The translations under genes were made by a program, and so were the position numbers. Of a stretch of 64,000 nucleotides of DNA, positions 34,252-45,592 are shown piece by piece. Below the pieces are notes generated by a model. It ran no database searches and was not told the origin of the DNA. It saw only the letters and a list, made by a program, of their open reading frames with translations. The stretch is from Dyella_B jejuensis (GTDB taxonomy: Bacteria; Pseudomonadota; Gammaproteobacteria; Xanthomonadales; Rhodanobacteraceae), in assembly GCF_044904675.1 (NCBI RefSeq), contig NZ_JADIKJ010000002.1, positions 1-64,000 on the forward strand. Direction: 5' to 3'. Position 1 is the stretch's first letter, and the number at the start of each line of letters is the position of its first letter.

Positions 34252-36018
34252 TCACCTTGATTCGTTGGGTGGCGGCGAAGGCTTTTCCAGCGTTTCGCGT
34301 AATGCAGCCTGCAAGCGGGCATGCACTTTCACCAGCCCTCGCCAGAGCACTACAGCGAGCGCCACGCACACAACAAGGAGGAATAGCGCTACACCCCTGG
34401 GCGGCAAAATGGCCGAGCCCAACACGCTGACCAGCATGGCCAGGGCCAGCAGTGTCGCCAGGGGAATCAATTTCGCAAGAACCTGTCGGATGGCTTGCGT
34501 ATACGCCCCCGCGAAACGTTCGCGAATACCAAGCTCGGCCAGCAACATTCCCAGGGCTTCGGCCTTGCGATACACCGCGATCAACAGGGGCAGCGACACA
34601 AACAACGCGCACGCCCAAATCAACGAATGGCGCATGTCCAGGCCGAGCCCCCAGTGCTCGAACCAAGCCGCGTTATGCGCATTCACATAAGCACCCACGA
34701 CGAACAGTGTCACCACCAGGGCGACGTTGACCGCGATGTGCCAGATCAGCCGCCTGAATATAGCCGCCAAGGCAGCGTTCTCATTGACGGGACGCAGATT
34801 CTCCAGCCATCCGCTGTAGCTGGCCACCAGCAACCGCAAGGGGCGCGGCAGAACACGGTGCCCGATACGCACGAGCAGCTCGGTGGAGCCGAGCAGATAA
34901 GGCGAGGCGACCATGCAGATCAAGGCAGCCGCCACCGCAGTCGGATAGATGAAGTTGTCCACCGCGTGAAGCGAAAGTCCTAGCGTGGCGATCACAAATG
35001 AAAACTCGCCGATCTGCGCCATGCTCAGCCCGGTACGCAATGCGGTCCGCGGATCGTGTCCAATGAAGAACATCCCGACGCTGCAAACCATGCTCTTGCC
35101 GAGCATGACCGTGAATGCGACCAGCACGGCCGGCAAGGCGTAATGCGCCAGTTGCGAAGGATCGATCTTCAGGCCGATCGCCACGAAGAACAACGCGGCG
35201 AACATGTCGCGCAACGGCTCGACCAAATGCACGATACGCGCGGCGCTGCGCGCTTCGGCCACCACGGCTCCCGCCAGGAATGCTCCCAACGCAACGCTGA
35301 AACCTAGCCACGCGGCCAGCAGGCTGGCCCCGAAACAGATGCCCAGCACGCTGACCAGCAAAGTTTCGTCGCGATCGAACCGCGCCACGTAGTCCACCAG
35401 GCGCGGCAGCAGCAGCAGGCCCACGATCATGCCGGCAACGATAAACAAGCTCAGGTGTCCGACCAGGCTGAAAGCCGCCACGGTCTGCACGCTTCCGCCG
35501 ATGGCAATCGCAGTCAGCAGGGTGAGGATCACGATGGTCAGCATGTCTTCCGCGACCAGCATGCCGACCACCAGTCGCGCAAACGGCCATTGGCGCAAAC
35601 CGCTTTCGGTCAGCGTGCGCGTCGCGACCATGGTTGAAGACAGCGCCATGATCGCGCCCAGGAACAAGGCATTCCGGCCACCCCAGCCGAATAACAGCCC
35701 CAGTTCATAACCTACCCAAAGCATGAAGCCCACTTCGATCACGGTGACCAGCAGCAAGCTGCCGCCGACCTGACGCAGCTTGCGCACGCTGAACTCGAGT
35801 CCCAGCGTGAACATCAGCAACACCACGCCAAGGTTGGAGATATCGCCAATGGCGCGCGGATCGGCCACCAGCACGCCTGGCGTATGCGGCCCGATCACCA
35901 CCCCGGCCAGGATGTATCCGGGCAGCACCGGCAGACGCAAACGCTGGAACAACACGGTCGTGGCGCCGGCCACCAGCATCACCAGCGCAAGATCGCGGAT
36001 AAAACCAATATCGTGCAT
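34252..36018 (-). CDS. Kef-type cation/proton antiporter with atypical C-terminus
   Basis: A 588-residue inner-membrane protein. The first ~380 residues form a CPA2 Na+/K+-H+ exchanger domain (LPGYILAGVVIGPHTPG, LLMFTLGLEFSVRKLR, ALSSTMVATRTLTESG, GLSMAQIGEFSFVIA). KefB/KefC/YbaL proteins continue into a cytosolic TrkA-N domain; here no nucleotide-binding GxGxxG is found and the last ~190 residues instead contain about four more hydrophobic segments. Regulation must therefore differ from Kef. ATG 36018 after AGAGGGCGG is preferred to an upstream start. Confidence 0.88.
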   Translation of the reverse strand: MHDIGFIRDLALVMLVAGATTVLFQRLRLPVLPGYILAGVVIGPHTPGVLVADPRAIGDISNLGVVLLMFTLGLEFSVRKLRQVGGSLLLVTVIEVGFMLWVGYELGLLFGWGGRNALFLGAIMALSSTMVATRTLTESGLRQWPFARLVVGMLVAEDMLTIVILTLLTAIAIGGSVQTVAAFSLVGHLSLFIVAGMIVGLLLLPRLVDYVARFDRDETLLVSVLGICFGASLLAAWLGFSVALGAFLAGAVVAEARSAARIVHLVEPLRDMFAALFFVAIGLKIDPSQLAHYALPAVLVAFTVMLGKSMVCSVGMFFIGHDPRTALRTGLSMAQIGEFSFVIATLGLSLHAVDNFIYPTAVAAALICMVASPYLLGSTELLVRIGHRVLPRPLRLLVASYSGWLENLRPVNENAALAAIFRRLIWHIAVNVALVVTLFVVGAYVNAHNAAWFEHWGLGLDMRHSLIWACALFVSLPLLIAVYRKAEALGMLLAELGIRERFAGAYTQAIRQVLAKLIPLATLLALAMLVSVLGSAILPPRGVALFLLVVCVALAVVLWRGLVKVHARLQAALRETLEKPSPPPNESR

Positions 36019-36129
36019 GCCGCCCTCTTGGCGCAGTCTGGTCCACAGCTTAAACCGAAGCATCGTCGCTACCGCTTATCGCAAAGCGCAACAAGTCGCT
36101 CCAACCGTGAGTGCTTTCTAAAAAAGCGC

Positions 36130-36158
36130 TTGACGGAATCGGGAACCCAGCCTATTCT
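36130..36158 (+). promoter_or_regulatory. tRNA operon promoter
   Basis: TTGACG (36130-36135), 17-base spacer and TATTCT (36153-36158), followed by a GC-containing discriminator, 17 bases before the tRNA-Ala 5' end. This is a typical stable-RNA promoter layout. Confidence 0.7.
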
Positions 36159-36174
36159 TTCGGGCTTCCAGCGG

Positions 36175-36250
<76 letters not shown>

Positions 36251-36258
36251 ACACATAC

Positions 36259-36334
36259 GTCCCCATCGTCTAGAGGCCTAGGACATCACCCTTTCACGGT
36301 GGCGACCGGGGTTCGAATCCCCGTGGGGACGCCA
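36259..36334 (+). tRNA. tRNA-Glu (anticodon TTC)
   Basis: A 76-base cloverleaf starting GTCCCCATCGTCTAGAGG, anticodon loop CTTTCAC giving TTC, encoded CCA. Confidence 0.97.
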
Positions 36335-36419
36335 ATTCAAGCGACAGCCAGCGGAACCGGCCATCGCCTTGCATCGGAGACGGATTTAGTGTGTTGGCGA
36401 TGGGAATGTTGTACGACGC

Positions 36420-36496
36420 GGAGCGGTAGTTCAGTCGGTTAGAATGCTGGCCTGTCACGCCGGAGGTCGCGGGTTCGAGTCCCGTCCGCTCCGCCA
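36420..36496 (+). tRNA. tRNA-Asp (anticodon GTC), copy 1
   Basis: A 77-base cloverleaf with GGAGCGG acceptor, anticodon loop CTGTCAC giving GTC, encoded CCA. It is base-for-base identical to the minus-strand copy at 52053-52129. Confidence 0.97.
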
Positions 36497-36520
36497 TTCG
36501 TCGTAAGCCGTATCGCAAAA

Positions 36521-36544
36521 AGCCCGCTTGAAGCGGGTTTTTTT
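36521..36544 (+). terminator. Terminator of the Ala-Glu-Asp tRNA unit
   Basis: CCCGCTTGAAGCGGG hairpin followed by seven T residues, 25 bases after tRNA-Asp. It also lies just beyond the stop of the convergent DUF1249 gene. Confidence 0.9.
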
Positions 36545-36560
36545 GTGCCTGCGGCGGCGA

Positions 36561-37025
36561 CTACTTTGCCACCCGTTCCAGGGTGCCGCACGAGTGCCCC
36601 TGCTCGGCCAGGTATTCGAGCCAGCGCGCCAGGAAGCCATTCATCTGCAGCCTATGCTGGAACACCGTATGTGCGGGCGTGAAAGGTCCCAGCACTTGCC
36701 ACAGGTGTCGCCCCGGATGGCAATGCAGCGCCTCGGCCACGTGCGCATCGTTATACATACGCAGCTGCGCCGACGGTGCGCGGCGGCCGGTCTGTGCGTC
36801 GACGAAACCGTAGGTAAGCTCCAGCTCCAGGGTATATGGATGGCACTCCTGCACCACCAAGTGCACCGGCAAACCATCGTCGACATCCGAGATGTAGTCG
36901 CCCAGCTCCAGCTTCTGCGGGGCGAACAGGCGCGTGAGCCGATGATAATTCTCGGCATACAGGCCCATCAGGAATTCGAAGCGTCCCGGCAGGAGGGCGG
37001 TACGGCGGTCGAGCACGGCACTCAT
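36561..37025 (-). CDS. DUF1249 protein (YqiB-like)
   Basis: A 154-residue soluble protein matching the DUF1249/YqiB family in length and in FEFLMGLYAENYHRL near the start, LVVQECHPYTLELELTY, the APSAQLRMYNDAHVAEAL core and FLARWLEYLAEQGH at the end. Function is unknown. The upstream neighbour ppsR ends 19 bases before its ATG at 37025, so they are probably co-transcribed. Confidence 0.88.
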   Translation of the reverse strand: MSAVLDRRTALLPGRFEFLMGLYAENYHRLTRLFAPQKLELGDYISDVDDGLPVHLVVQECHPYTLELELTYGFVDAQTGRRAPSAQLRMYNDAHVAEALHCHPGRHLWQVLGPFTPAHTVFQHRLQMNGFLARWLEYLAEQGHSCGTLERVAK

Positions 37026-37044
37026 AGGGTTAAGGCAAGCTCCA

Positions 37045-37860
37045 TCAGAACATGGTTTTTTCGATACCGAATTGGTCGAAGATCTTGCTCGCAATCTCTT
37101 CGATCGAAACGTGCGTGGTGTTGAGGTACGGAATGCCGGCCTGCCGCATCAAGCGGTCGGCCTGCTCCAGTTCCCAGCGGCATTGCTTTAGCGTGGCATA
37201 ACGGCTGCCCGGACGCCGCTGCTCACGGATCTGTGCCAGGCGTTCAGGTTCGATGGTCAGGCCGAACAGACGTTGCTTATGGTTGCGCAAGCGCAAGGGC
37301 AGTTCGAGCTTTTCCAGGTCTTCGTCGGTGAGAGGGTAATTGGCGGCGCTGACGCCATAATGCAAGGCCATGTAAAGACAGGTCGGGGTCTTGCCCGAGC
37401 GCGAGACCCCGATCAGGATCAGGTCGGCCTGGGCATAATCCACGTCCATGCCGTCATCATGGCTGAGCGCGTAATTGGTGGCATTGATGCGTGCTTCGTA
37501 TTTGGCGAAATCCACCAGGCCATGGGAGCGATTTACCGCGCCGGAGTGCCGGGTGCCCAGTTCATCCTCCAGCGGCCCGATAAATGGCGCGAATACATCC
37601 AGCATCAGCGCGCCGCTGGTGGCCACGATCTCGCACAAGCCAGGATCGGCCATGGTATTGACCACAATCGGCCGCTGACCGCTTTGCGCATACCGGGTCT
37701 TGATGCGCAGCGCGGCATTCTCCGCCTTATGCGCGTCGTCGATGAACGGCAGGCGATGTTTTTCGAAGTGCACCCCCTCAAATTGGGCCAGGATGCTGTT
37801 CCCGATCGTTTCGGCGGTAATACCAGTGGAATCGGAGATGAAAAAAACCGAGCGTTGCAT
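37045..37860 (-). CDS. ppsR: Phosphoenolpyruvate synthase regulatory protein (PpsR)
   Basis: A 271-residue bifunctional kinase/pyrophosphorylase of the DUF299 family that switches PEP synthase off with ADP and on with phosphate. Features: RSVFFISDSTGITAETIG at the start and the P-loop GVSRSGKTPTCLYMA (about residues 150-165), followed by DLEKLELP and the basic LAQIREQRRPGSRYA. Start 37860 gives the family's usual N-terminus. It is divergent from its target gene ppsA, the common layout. Confidence 0.95.
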   Translation of the reverse strand: MQRSVFFISDSTGITAETIGNSILAQFEGVHFEKHRLPFIDDAHKAENAALRIKTRYAQSGQRPIVVNTMADPGLCEIVATSGALMLDVFAPFIGPLEDELGTRHSGAVNRSHGLVDFAKYEARINATNYALSHDDGMDVDYAQADLILIGVSRSGKTPTCLYMALHYGVSAANYPLTDEDLEKLELPLRLRNHKQRLFGLTIEPERLAQIREQRRPGSRYATLKQCRWELEQADRLMRQAGIPYLNTTHVSIEEIASKIFDQFGIEKTMF

Positions 37861-38082
37861 GCGTATTCCATGGGCGAATGAAGTTCCTGCCCTGCACCAT
37901 ATCGCAAGCGCGAATCCCTGTCTTTGCCCCGCCGGCGCCTGACTGGTATGCAGGTGGCGCGGCACGCGGCCGCAATGGTCTTCTTGTGCCACGCACCATC
38001 GGCAGCGGACAATACCAGTCTTATGCGGCCAGAACCCACGCCGCTTTCAGCTTATTAATGACGAGCTCTTGAGGAGACTCCC

Positions 38083-40455
<2,373 letters not shown>

Positions 40456-40477
40456 TCCACGATACCCATAGAGGCGG

Positions 40478-40510
40478 ACGGGGCGGTGGCAATACCGCCC
40501 CGTTTGTTTT
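40478..40510 (+). terminator. Intrinsic terminator after ppsA
   Basis: A 10-bp perfect stem (ACGGGGCGGT with ACCGCCCCGT) and a 6-base loop, then TTGTTTT. Confidence 0.85.
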
Positions 40511-40599
40511 CTGGGTGGTGAAACTGCGTAAAGATCATGCGGTCTCATTCCAGCGAGCAACGACCATCCACTCATCGCAGCAACTCCTGGGGGTATTTC

Positions 40600-41313
40600 A
40601 TGCGCGGCCTGATCTCCTTTTTCGTGAAGAACAAGGGCTTCATCACCTTCATGCTGTGCATGATCATGTTCCGCAGCGCACTGGCGGATTGGAACGTGGT
40701 GCCCACCGGCTCCATGCAACCTACGATCCGGATCGGCGACCGCATCATCGTCGACAAGGCCGCCTACGACATCCGCGTGCCACTCACCCACCTATCGCTC
40801 ATCCACTTGGCCGACCCACAGCGTGGAGACATCGTCGTGCTCGATTCGCAGGCTGCGCACGAGCGACTGGTGAAGCGGGTAATCGGTCTGCCCGGCGATG
40901 AAGTGGCACTGCGCGGCAACGTTCTCTACGTCAACGGCGTAGCGGCGCGGTACTCGCCTACCGCAATAACCGGCATCCATGACGATGAGCATGATCTGGC
41001 CCGTTACGAGGTGGAACAACTGGGCGCCATGCAGCACCTCGTCCGGCTCTCGCTCGGCCAGCCCAGCCCGATGCGCGATTTTGGTCCTGTTTACGTGCCC
41101 GCCGGCCATTACCTGTTGCTTGGGGACAACCGCGACAACAGCCTGGATTCGCGCTACCTCGGGTTCTTTCCGCGCACGGAGATCATCGGGCGATCACGCT
41201 ACGTGGCCTTGTCGCTGGATCCCGATAACGATTACCTTCCCCGCAAGCAGCGCCTGGCAGTGCCACTCGACGGTTCCAGCCAGCCCGCATCGCCCGGCCG
41301 CATCGCCGAATAA
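40600..41313 (+). CDS. Signal peptidase I paralogue
   Basis: A 237-residue second type I signal peptidase. Only one N-terminal hydrophobic segment is visible (about residues 13-27). The catalytic serine lies in VPTGSMQPTI, the lysine in RLVKRVIGLPGDEV, and box E is LLGDNRDNSLDSRYLGFFP. It is shorter and more compact than the operon-borne LepB at 19690, suggesting a restricted substrate set. The start follows TGGGGG at about 40588; upstream frame is unlikely. It has its own transcription unit after the ppsA terminator. Confidence 0.9.
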   Translation: MRGLISFFVKNKGFITFMLCMIMFRSALADWNVVPTGSMQPTIRIGDRIIVDKAAYDIRVPLTHLSLIHLADPQRGDIVVLDSQAAHERLVKRVIGLPGDEVALRGNVLYVNGVAARYSPTAITGIHDDEHDLARYEVEQLGAMQHLVRLSLGQPSPMRDFGPVYVPAGHYLLLGDNRDNSLDSRYLGFFPRTEIIGRSRYVALSLDPDNDYLPRKQRLAVPLDGSSQPASPGRIAE

Positions 41314-41327
41314 AAATCTGCCGGCAG

Positions 41328-41356
41328 TTGTCACGACGGCAGCCAACACGTATCAT
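41328..41356 (+). promoter_or_regulatory. tRNA-Ser promoter
   Basis: TTGTCA (41328-41333), 17-base spacer, TATCAT (41351-41356); 32 bases upstream of tRNA-Ser. Confidence 0.7.
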
Positions 41357-41388
41357 TTCCGGCTCGCGCGGACCACGCGCACCCTTTC

Positions 41389-41480
<92 letters not shown>

Positions 41481-41490
41481 AACGCAACTA

Positions 41491-41514
41491 AGCCGCTGAA
41501 TAGGCGGCTTTTTT
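41491..41514 (+). terminator. Terminator after tRNA-Ser
   Basis: AGCCGC/GCGGCT stem followed by six T residues, twelve bases after the tRNA. Confidence 0.85.
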
Positions 41515-41671
41515 GTGGCCCTGTGTCATTAACCCATACCTTGTTGACCTTTCGCCGCCATCCGCATGCGGGCGCCGACCGGACGCGGATGGGGGATGGA
41601 TTCAAGGGAGGTAGTCAAAAAAAGGGGGATGCATCCTTCCGGCCGAAGAACCTCCTAGCTTTTTGCTGCGA

Positions 41672-42256
41672 CTAGTGGCGCATGACGACGCGATCATCAA
41701 CTTGGCTTATCGCAAGGCTCGCCAACGAATACCAGCCGAAGGCGATGACGGAAAAGATCCGCTGGGTGAGTCCTTGAAGCCCCGGTGGGTCGAGATGGAC
41801 GATCATCGACCAATTGTAGACAAGGCATACGACAGAGACAGCCATGGATGCGGTCGTCAAGCTTTTGAGCCCACGTGGAGCGGCGATTTCGGCTGCGAAG
41901 AACGCCGGCACGAGCATATCGAAGAGCCCAATTCCATAGAGTCCGTGCCATGGACTACCCATCGTGAAAACGCCGTTGCCTATCATGCTTACACCAAAGA
42001 TCACGGCAGCCAGCATGGTGAACCGACTCTCCCTTGGATAGCGAAGGAGTAGTCCCATCCCAAACAGAGCGATGGAAAGGCCGGATACGATAGCTGCCAC
42101 ACGAGTCGCTACATTTGGTAGCGTGGCGTACATCTCCAGCTCACTCATTTGTTGCGAAAGCACCGAATAGCCCGGTACGAAAAGACCAATAGCTATCGGG
42201 ACCAACATCGCGCCCAAGGGTGTGAATGTGGCTTGCCTGATTGCGATGTTGGTCAT
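41672..42256 (-). CDS. DUF998-like membrane protein
   Basis: A 194-residue protein with six predicted membrane segments. The early YSVLSQQMSELEMYATLPN resembles the YSPxSQxxSELG signature of DUF998, followed by RVAAIVSGLSIALFGMGLLLR. Function unknown. Base composition looks less GC-rich and less codon-biased than its neighbours, in line with an accessory gene. No ribosome binding site of note. It is divergent from the acyltransferase gene across a 394-bp gap. Confidence 0.7.
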   Translation of the reverse strand: MTNIAIRQATFTPLGAMLVPIAIGLFVPGYSVLSQQMSELEMYATLPNVATRVAAIVSGLSIALFGMGLLLRYPRESRFTMLAAVIFGVSMIGNGVFTMGSPWHGLYGIGLFDMLVPAFFAAEIAAPRGLKSLTTASMAVSVVCLVYNWSMIVHLDPPGLQGLTQRIFSVIAFGWYSLASLAISQVDDRVVMRH

Positions 42257-42650
42257 CGGCTTCTCCAGATGGATAGGATAAACGGAAGTTTGGGCGACCT
42301 ATCACCGGTTGCGAGCTAACTCTCGCATCGGATCGCGGTTGCCAGGAGCAAAATTCGTTCCAGCCATTGCGTTCAGTTACTTAAGTCATCACACAGGTGT
42401 CCGCGGACATGGCCGGACAAAGATGCGGACATGCATAATGCCCGCTTTCGAAAATCCAAGACGGGCATTCTTCTGTCGGTAACGGCAATTATTTTGAGGG
42501 CTTGGCTAAGGGGTAACCCTCGTGTATCTCATAATATGAGTGGTCCAGACGGATCATTGATGTCGCGGTAATACTCGACGTTTCGCCACATGGACGCCTG
42601 GGATTTGCCTGGATGGTCCGAAAAAAAACGCCGCAAAGGATCGACAACCG
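42257..42650. other. 394-bp divergent intergenic region with repeats
   Basis: No gene seen. It holds the palindrome TGTCCGCGGACA (42398-42409) plus two more direct GGACA copies at 42415 and 42427, a CATAAT -10-like box at 42434-42439, and the inverted repeat CTCAT-AAT-ATGAG at 42528-42540. AAAGGA at 42635-42640 is the likely ribosome binding site of the following gene. Confidence 0.6.
42398..42432 (+). promoter_or_regulatory. Clustered GGACA operator-like repeats
   Basis: GGACA occurs at 42405-42409, 42415-42419 and 42427-42431, spaced 10 and 12 bases, and once inverted at 42398-42402 (TGTCC) so that the first pair forms a perfect 12-bp palindrome. The array abuts a -10-like CATAAT. Near-helical phasing suggests a regulator bound to one DNA face. 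Which gene it controls is unknown. Confidence 0.5.
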
Positions 42651-43853
42651 ATGGCATCATCAATGACCGGATGCACCGAGAAGGAACGCCGCAATCTTTA
42701 TATCGATGTAATGCGGGGCGTCTGCATCAGTTTGGTGATGCTGCTGCATTACAGCTTGTCCTATCACCTGCAGGTGAGCCCCCTGCAAAACTGGATTGGG
42801 ATACCGACGCTGCGCGCAATCCTCTACAACGGCAATTATGGTGTCGACATTTTCTTCGTGATCTCGGGCTTTCTCATTACGTCAAACGTTGTTCGCCGCT
42901 ATGGGTCGCTTGGCGGGATCAATGGCTTGCACTTCTACAAGCTTCGATTCTTCAGGCTCTATCCGCTGGTTATGTTTGCCTTGATGGTGATCACGGCACT
43001 TGGTCTTGCCGGACTTCCAAATTTTTCCAACCTCCAACATGGCACAAATCTTGGCGGCGGCTTCTTTTTCATCGCCGACCTGTCCGTGCTCACGTTCTGG
43101 CACAACCTGCTTATGGAAGCCGTTGGCTACTTTAATTACGCCATGAACATCTACTGGTCGCTGTCAGTGGAGGAAGTATTCTATTTGCTGTATCCCGTAG
43201 TGCTACTGATTGCCCGTCGGCGTTGGCAACTTGGCTTGCTGGCATGCGTCTGCATGGCAGCAGCACCCGTCTATCGCTACATGCACAAAGAGAACGAACT
43301 ATTTTTCATGTACGGCAACATAGCGTGTATCGACCTGTTGGCATACGGATGTGTCGCCGCCATCGTCGCGGAAAGCCTGAATCTGGCGAATGCGCCAAGA
43401 CGGATGCTGGCCGCGCTGAGTTGCGGCACGATGGGCTGGGTCTACATGCGAGGCATGCATGGCAATGAGGCGCTCGGGGCAACGTGGTTAGGCATGGCAA
43501 CAGCATTGTTTCTCATAGCCGTGTCCCGCCTGCCGGCAAGCAGCTTCTCACGCCGATGCGCAAGCCCGTTGGCATGGCTAGGTTCACACAGCTATGAGTT
43601 ATACCTGTTCCACATCATAGTGTTGGGTATCATCGTAGAGCTTGTACCGCGGCAAACGATGGCGATAGATCAAAAGCTCCCGGTTTTCGCCCTGTTTTTC
43701 GCGCTTTCGGCTTTATTGGCCGGGATGACGGCACGATTCTTCGGCAATCCCATGAACCAGTGGTTACGTAGCCGTTTTGCACGAAGTGAAGCAAAGCCGC
43801 GCGACAGCGTAGCAATGCATGGCGTGGGGGCCGCGCGACCTCATAGCCGCTGA
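42651..43853 (+). CDS. Acyltransferase 3 family membrane protein, second copy
   Basis: A 400-residue integral membrane acyltransferase. Conserved marks: RRNLYIDVMRGVCISLVMLLH with the active-site histidine, VDIFFVISGFLITSNVVRRYG, LRFFRLYPLVMFAL and the YWSLSVEEVFYLLYPVVLL signature. About ten membrane segments. It probably O-acetylates a surface glycan. Not an obvious duplicate of the gene at 6060. It sits in the accessory pocket downstream of tRNA-Ser. Alternative start four codons downstream. Confidence 0.87.
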   Translation: MASSMTGCTEKERRNLYIDVMRGVCISLVMLLHYSLSYHLQVSPLQNWIGIPTLRAILYNGNYGVDIFFVISGFLITSNVVRRYGSLGGINGLHFYKLRFFRLYPLVMFALMVITALGLAGLPNFSNLQHGTNLGGGFFFIADLSVLTFWHNLLMEAVGYFNYAMNIYWSLSVEEVFYLLYPVVLLIARRRWQLGLLACVCMAAAPVYRYMHKENELFFMYGNIACIDLLAYGCVAAIVAESLNLANAPRRMLAALSCGTMGWVYMRGMHGNEALGATWLGMATALFLIAVSRLPASSFSRRCASPLAWLGSHSYELYLFHIIVLGIIVELVPRQTMAIDQKLPVFALFFALSALLAGMTARFFGNPMNQWLRSRFARSEAKPRDSVAMHGVGAARPHSR

Positions 43854-44156
43854 CATCTTTCGTATCATGTTTTCGTTTGCTTCAATCAACTGACCGCACC
43901 ATGCAAGCAAATTTCACCAGTCGGCCGCACCAGTATTCGCTAATATGGTTGTCAATATCTCGAAACTGCCAAGCGATATCGATTCAACCCAAAGCGGCGC
44001 TGCGTCGAATCATCTGGGCGCCAATCAGGGAGCCTGGGCGCTGGGCGCAGCCAGGCGTGCGGTGTAGTGGCGGCTCGACCTTGCATGCCTACGCATGCGT
44101 TTTTGCGCGGGGCATCCACATCCGGCATGCTGCGCTTATCCAGCTGGTGAATGCCC
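43854..44156. other. Intergenic stretch before PP2C gene
   Basis: No credible gene. The only structure noted is GCATGC-CTAC-GCATGC followed by GTTTTT (44083-44104), a weak terminator-like hairpin that could end the acyltransferase transcript. GGTGA at 44145-44149 is the ribosome binding site of the next gene. Confidence 0.5.
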
Positions 44157-44858
44157 ATGATTGAATTCGGACACGGAACACATGTCGGATTGCGCCGCAC
44201 GCGCAACGAAGACACTTATTACGCCGACGCGGCGCTCGGCCTTTTCCTGGTCGCTGATGGCATGGGCGGCCATCAGCATGGCGAAGTGGCCTCGGCGCTG
44301 GCCAGGGATTGGATCGTGGCATTCGTCCGCCAAGGCCGGTCGCTGGCTGAAGCCATACATGGCGCCGCCGCGCGCTTGCTGGAACACGCCCAACGCTACG
44401 ATGATGCGCTTCCAATGGGCACCACCGTGGCCGCCATGCGCTTTTCCGAACAGGGCTACGAAGTGGCCTGGGTCGGCGACAGTCGTATTTACCAATGGAA
44501 GGACGGACTGCATCAGATCAGCCATGATCATTCACTGGTACAGCGATTGGTCGAAAGCGGCGCAATCGATGAGGCCCAGGCAAAGCGTCACCCCCAGCGC
44601 AGCATGCTAACCCAGGCGCTCGGCATCACGGCCCTGGCACAACTGCACATCAGCATGGCCAAAGGCCCGCTCGCTTCCGGCATGGCGTTCCTCGTTTGCA
44701 GCGACGGCCTTACCGAGGAAGTGAGCGACGCAGGTATCGCGGACATCGTCAGGCGCCACGACCTGGCCGCGCAAGAGTGCGTCGATCATCTGCTGCTCGC
44801 CGCGCTCGATGGCGGCGGCGATGACAATGTCACGGCGATCCTTGCACGCATCCGCTGA
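44157..44858 (+). CDS. PP2C-family protein serine/threonine phosphatase
   Basis: A 233-residue metal-dependent phosphatase with the expected motifs in order: RRTRNEDTYY, VADGMGGHQHGEVAS, GTTVAA, AWVGDSRIYQW, HSLVQRLVESGAI, LVCSDGLTEEV and GGGDDNVTAI. All metal-ligand aspartates are present. It resembles the standalone Stp/PrpC type rather than PppA fused proteins. No Ser/Thr kinase or type VI secretion genes are adjacent. ATG 44157 fits the GGTGA spacing better than ATG 44151. Confidence 0.93.
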   Translation: MIEFGHGTHVGLRRTRNEDTYYADAALGLFLVADGMGGHQHGEVASALARDWIVAFVRQGRSLAEAIHGAAARLLEHAQRYDDALPMGTTVAAMRFSEQGYEVAWVGDSRIYQWKDGLHQISHDHSLVQRLVESGAIDEAQAKRHPQRSMLTQALGITALAQLHISMAKGPLASGMAFLVCSDGLTEEVSDAGIADIVRRHDLAAQECVDHLLLAALDGGGDDNVTAILARIR

Positions 44859-44875
44859 TACGCGCGGTTAGCGCC

Positions 44876-45592
44876 TCAGGCCTCTGTTTCCTGCCTTCGC
44901 CAGACGGACTGGCCGCCCGCGCTTTTATCCAGCGCATCAAGGCGGCGCAGATGCGCGCCGATCTCTTCATCGCTGGCGCGCAATATCCGTGGACGGCGCG
45001 CAAGCACCACCGGGGCGATCACCGCGCGGACGCCGGTTTCGTTCCCGCCTTCAAACCCCAGGTCGAGCACGACCTGGCCCGACGTCATGGCGAGATAGAC
45101 GTCCGCCAGCAGCTGGGCATCGATCAGGCCGCCATGGAGATCGCGCGCCGAGTTGTCCACTCCCAGGCGCTTGCACAGCGCATCCAGGCTGTTGCGCTGG
45201 CCTGGATAGCGCTCGCGTGCCATCGCCAGGGTATCGAGCACGGAACAGCGATCGGCAATGCAGCCATAATGCACGCCCAGACGCGCCAGCTCGGCATTGA
45301 TGAACCCAATGTCGAAGGTGGCGTTGTGGATGATCAGCTCGGCACCGTGGATGAAGGCCAGGAATTCATCCACCACTTCATGGAAACGTGGCTTGTCGAG
45401 CAGGAACTCGTCGGCAATACCAGTGACTTCGCGCGCGCCCTCATCGATGGCCCGTTCCGGGTTGAGATACGTCTGGTAGTGGCGGCCGCTCGGTCGACGT
45501 TCGATCAGCTCGACACAGGCGATTTCGATCAGGCGATGGCCCTGGCGTACTTCAAGGCCAGTGGTTTCCGTATCTAGGACGATCTGTCTCAT
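44876..45592 (-). CDS. dnaQ: DNA polymerase III epsilon subunit (3'-5' proofreading exonuclease)
   Basis: A 238-residue exonuclease. ExoI: VLDTETTGLE; ExoII: HNATFDIGFINAEL; ExoIII: DLHGGLIDAQLLADVY, giving the full DEDDh set. The C-terminal tail would bind the alpha subunit. Its ATG overlaps the rnhA stop as ATGA, so the genes are coupled; in E. coli they are divergent instead. Confidence 0.95.
   Translation of the reverse strand: MRQIVLDTETTGLEVRQGHRLIEIACVELIERRPSGRHYQTYLNPERAIDEGAREVTGIADEFLLDKPRFHEVVDEFLAFIHGAELIIHNATFDIGFINAELARLGVHYGCIADRCSVLDTLAMARERYPGQRNSLDALCKRLGVDNSARDLHGGLIDAQLLADVYLAMTSGQVVLDLGFEGGNETGVRAVIAPVVLARRPRILRASDEEIGAHLRRLDALDKSAGGQSVWRRQETEA

Noticed and set aside
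43877..44164. 95-codon frame upstream of the PP2C gene
   Set aside because: Unusual composition, no motif, no ribosome binding site, and it overlaps the better-supported phosphatase start.
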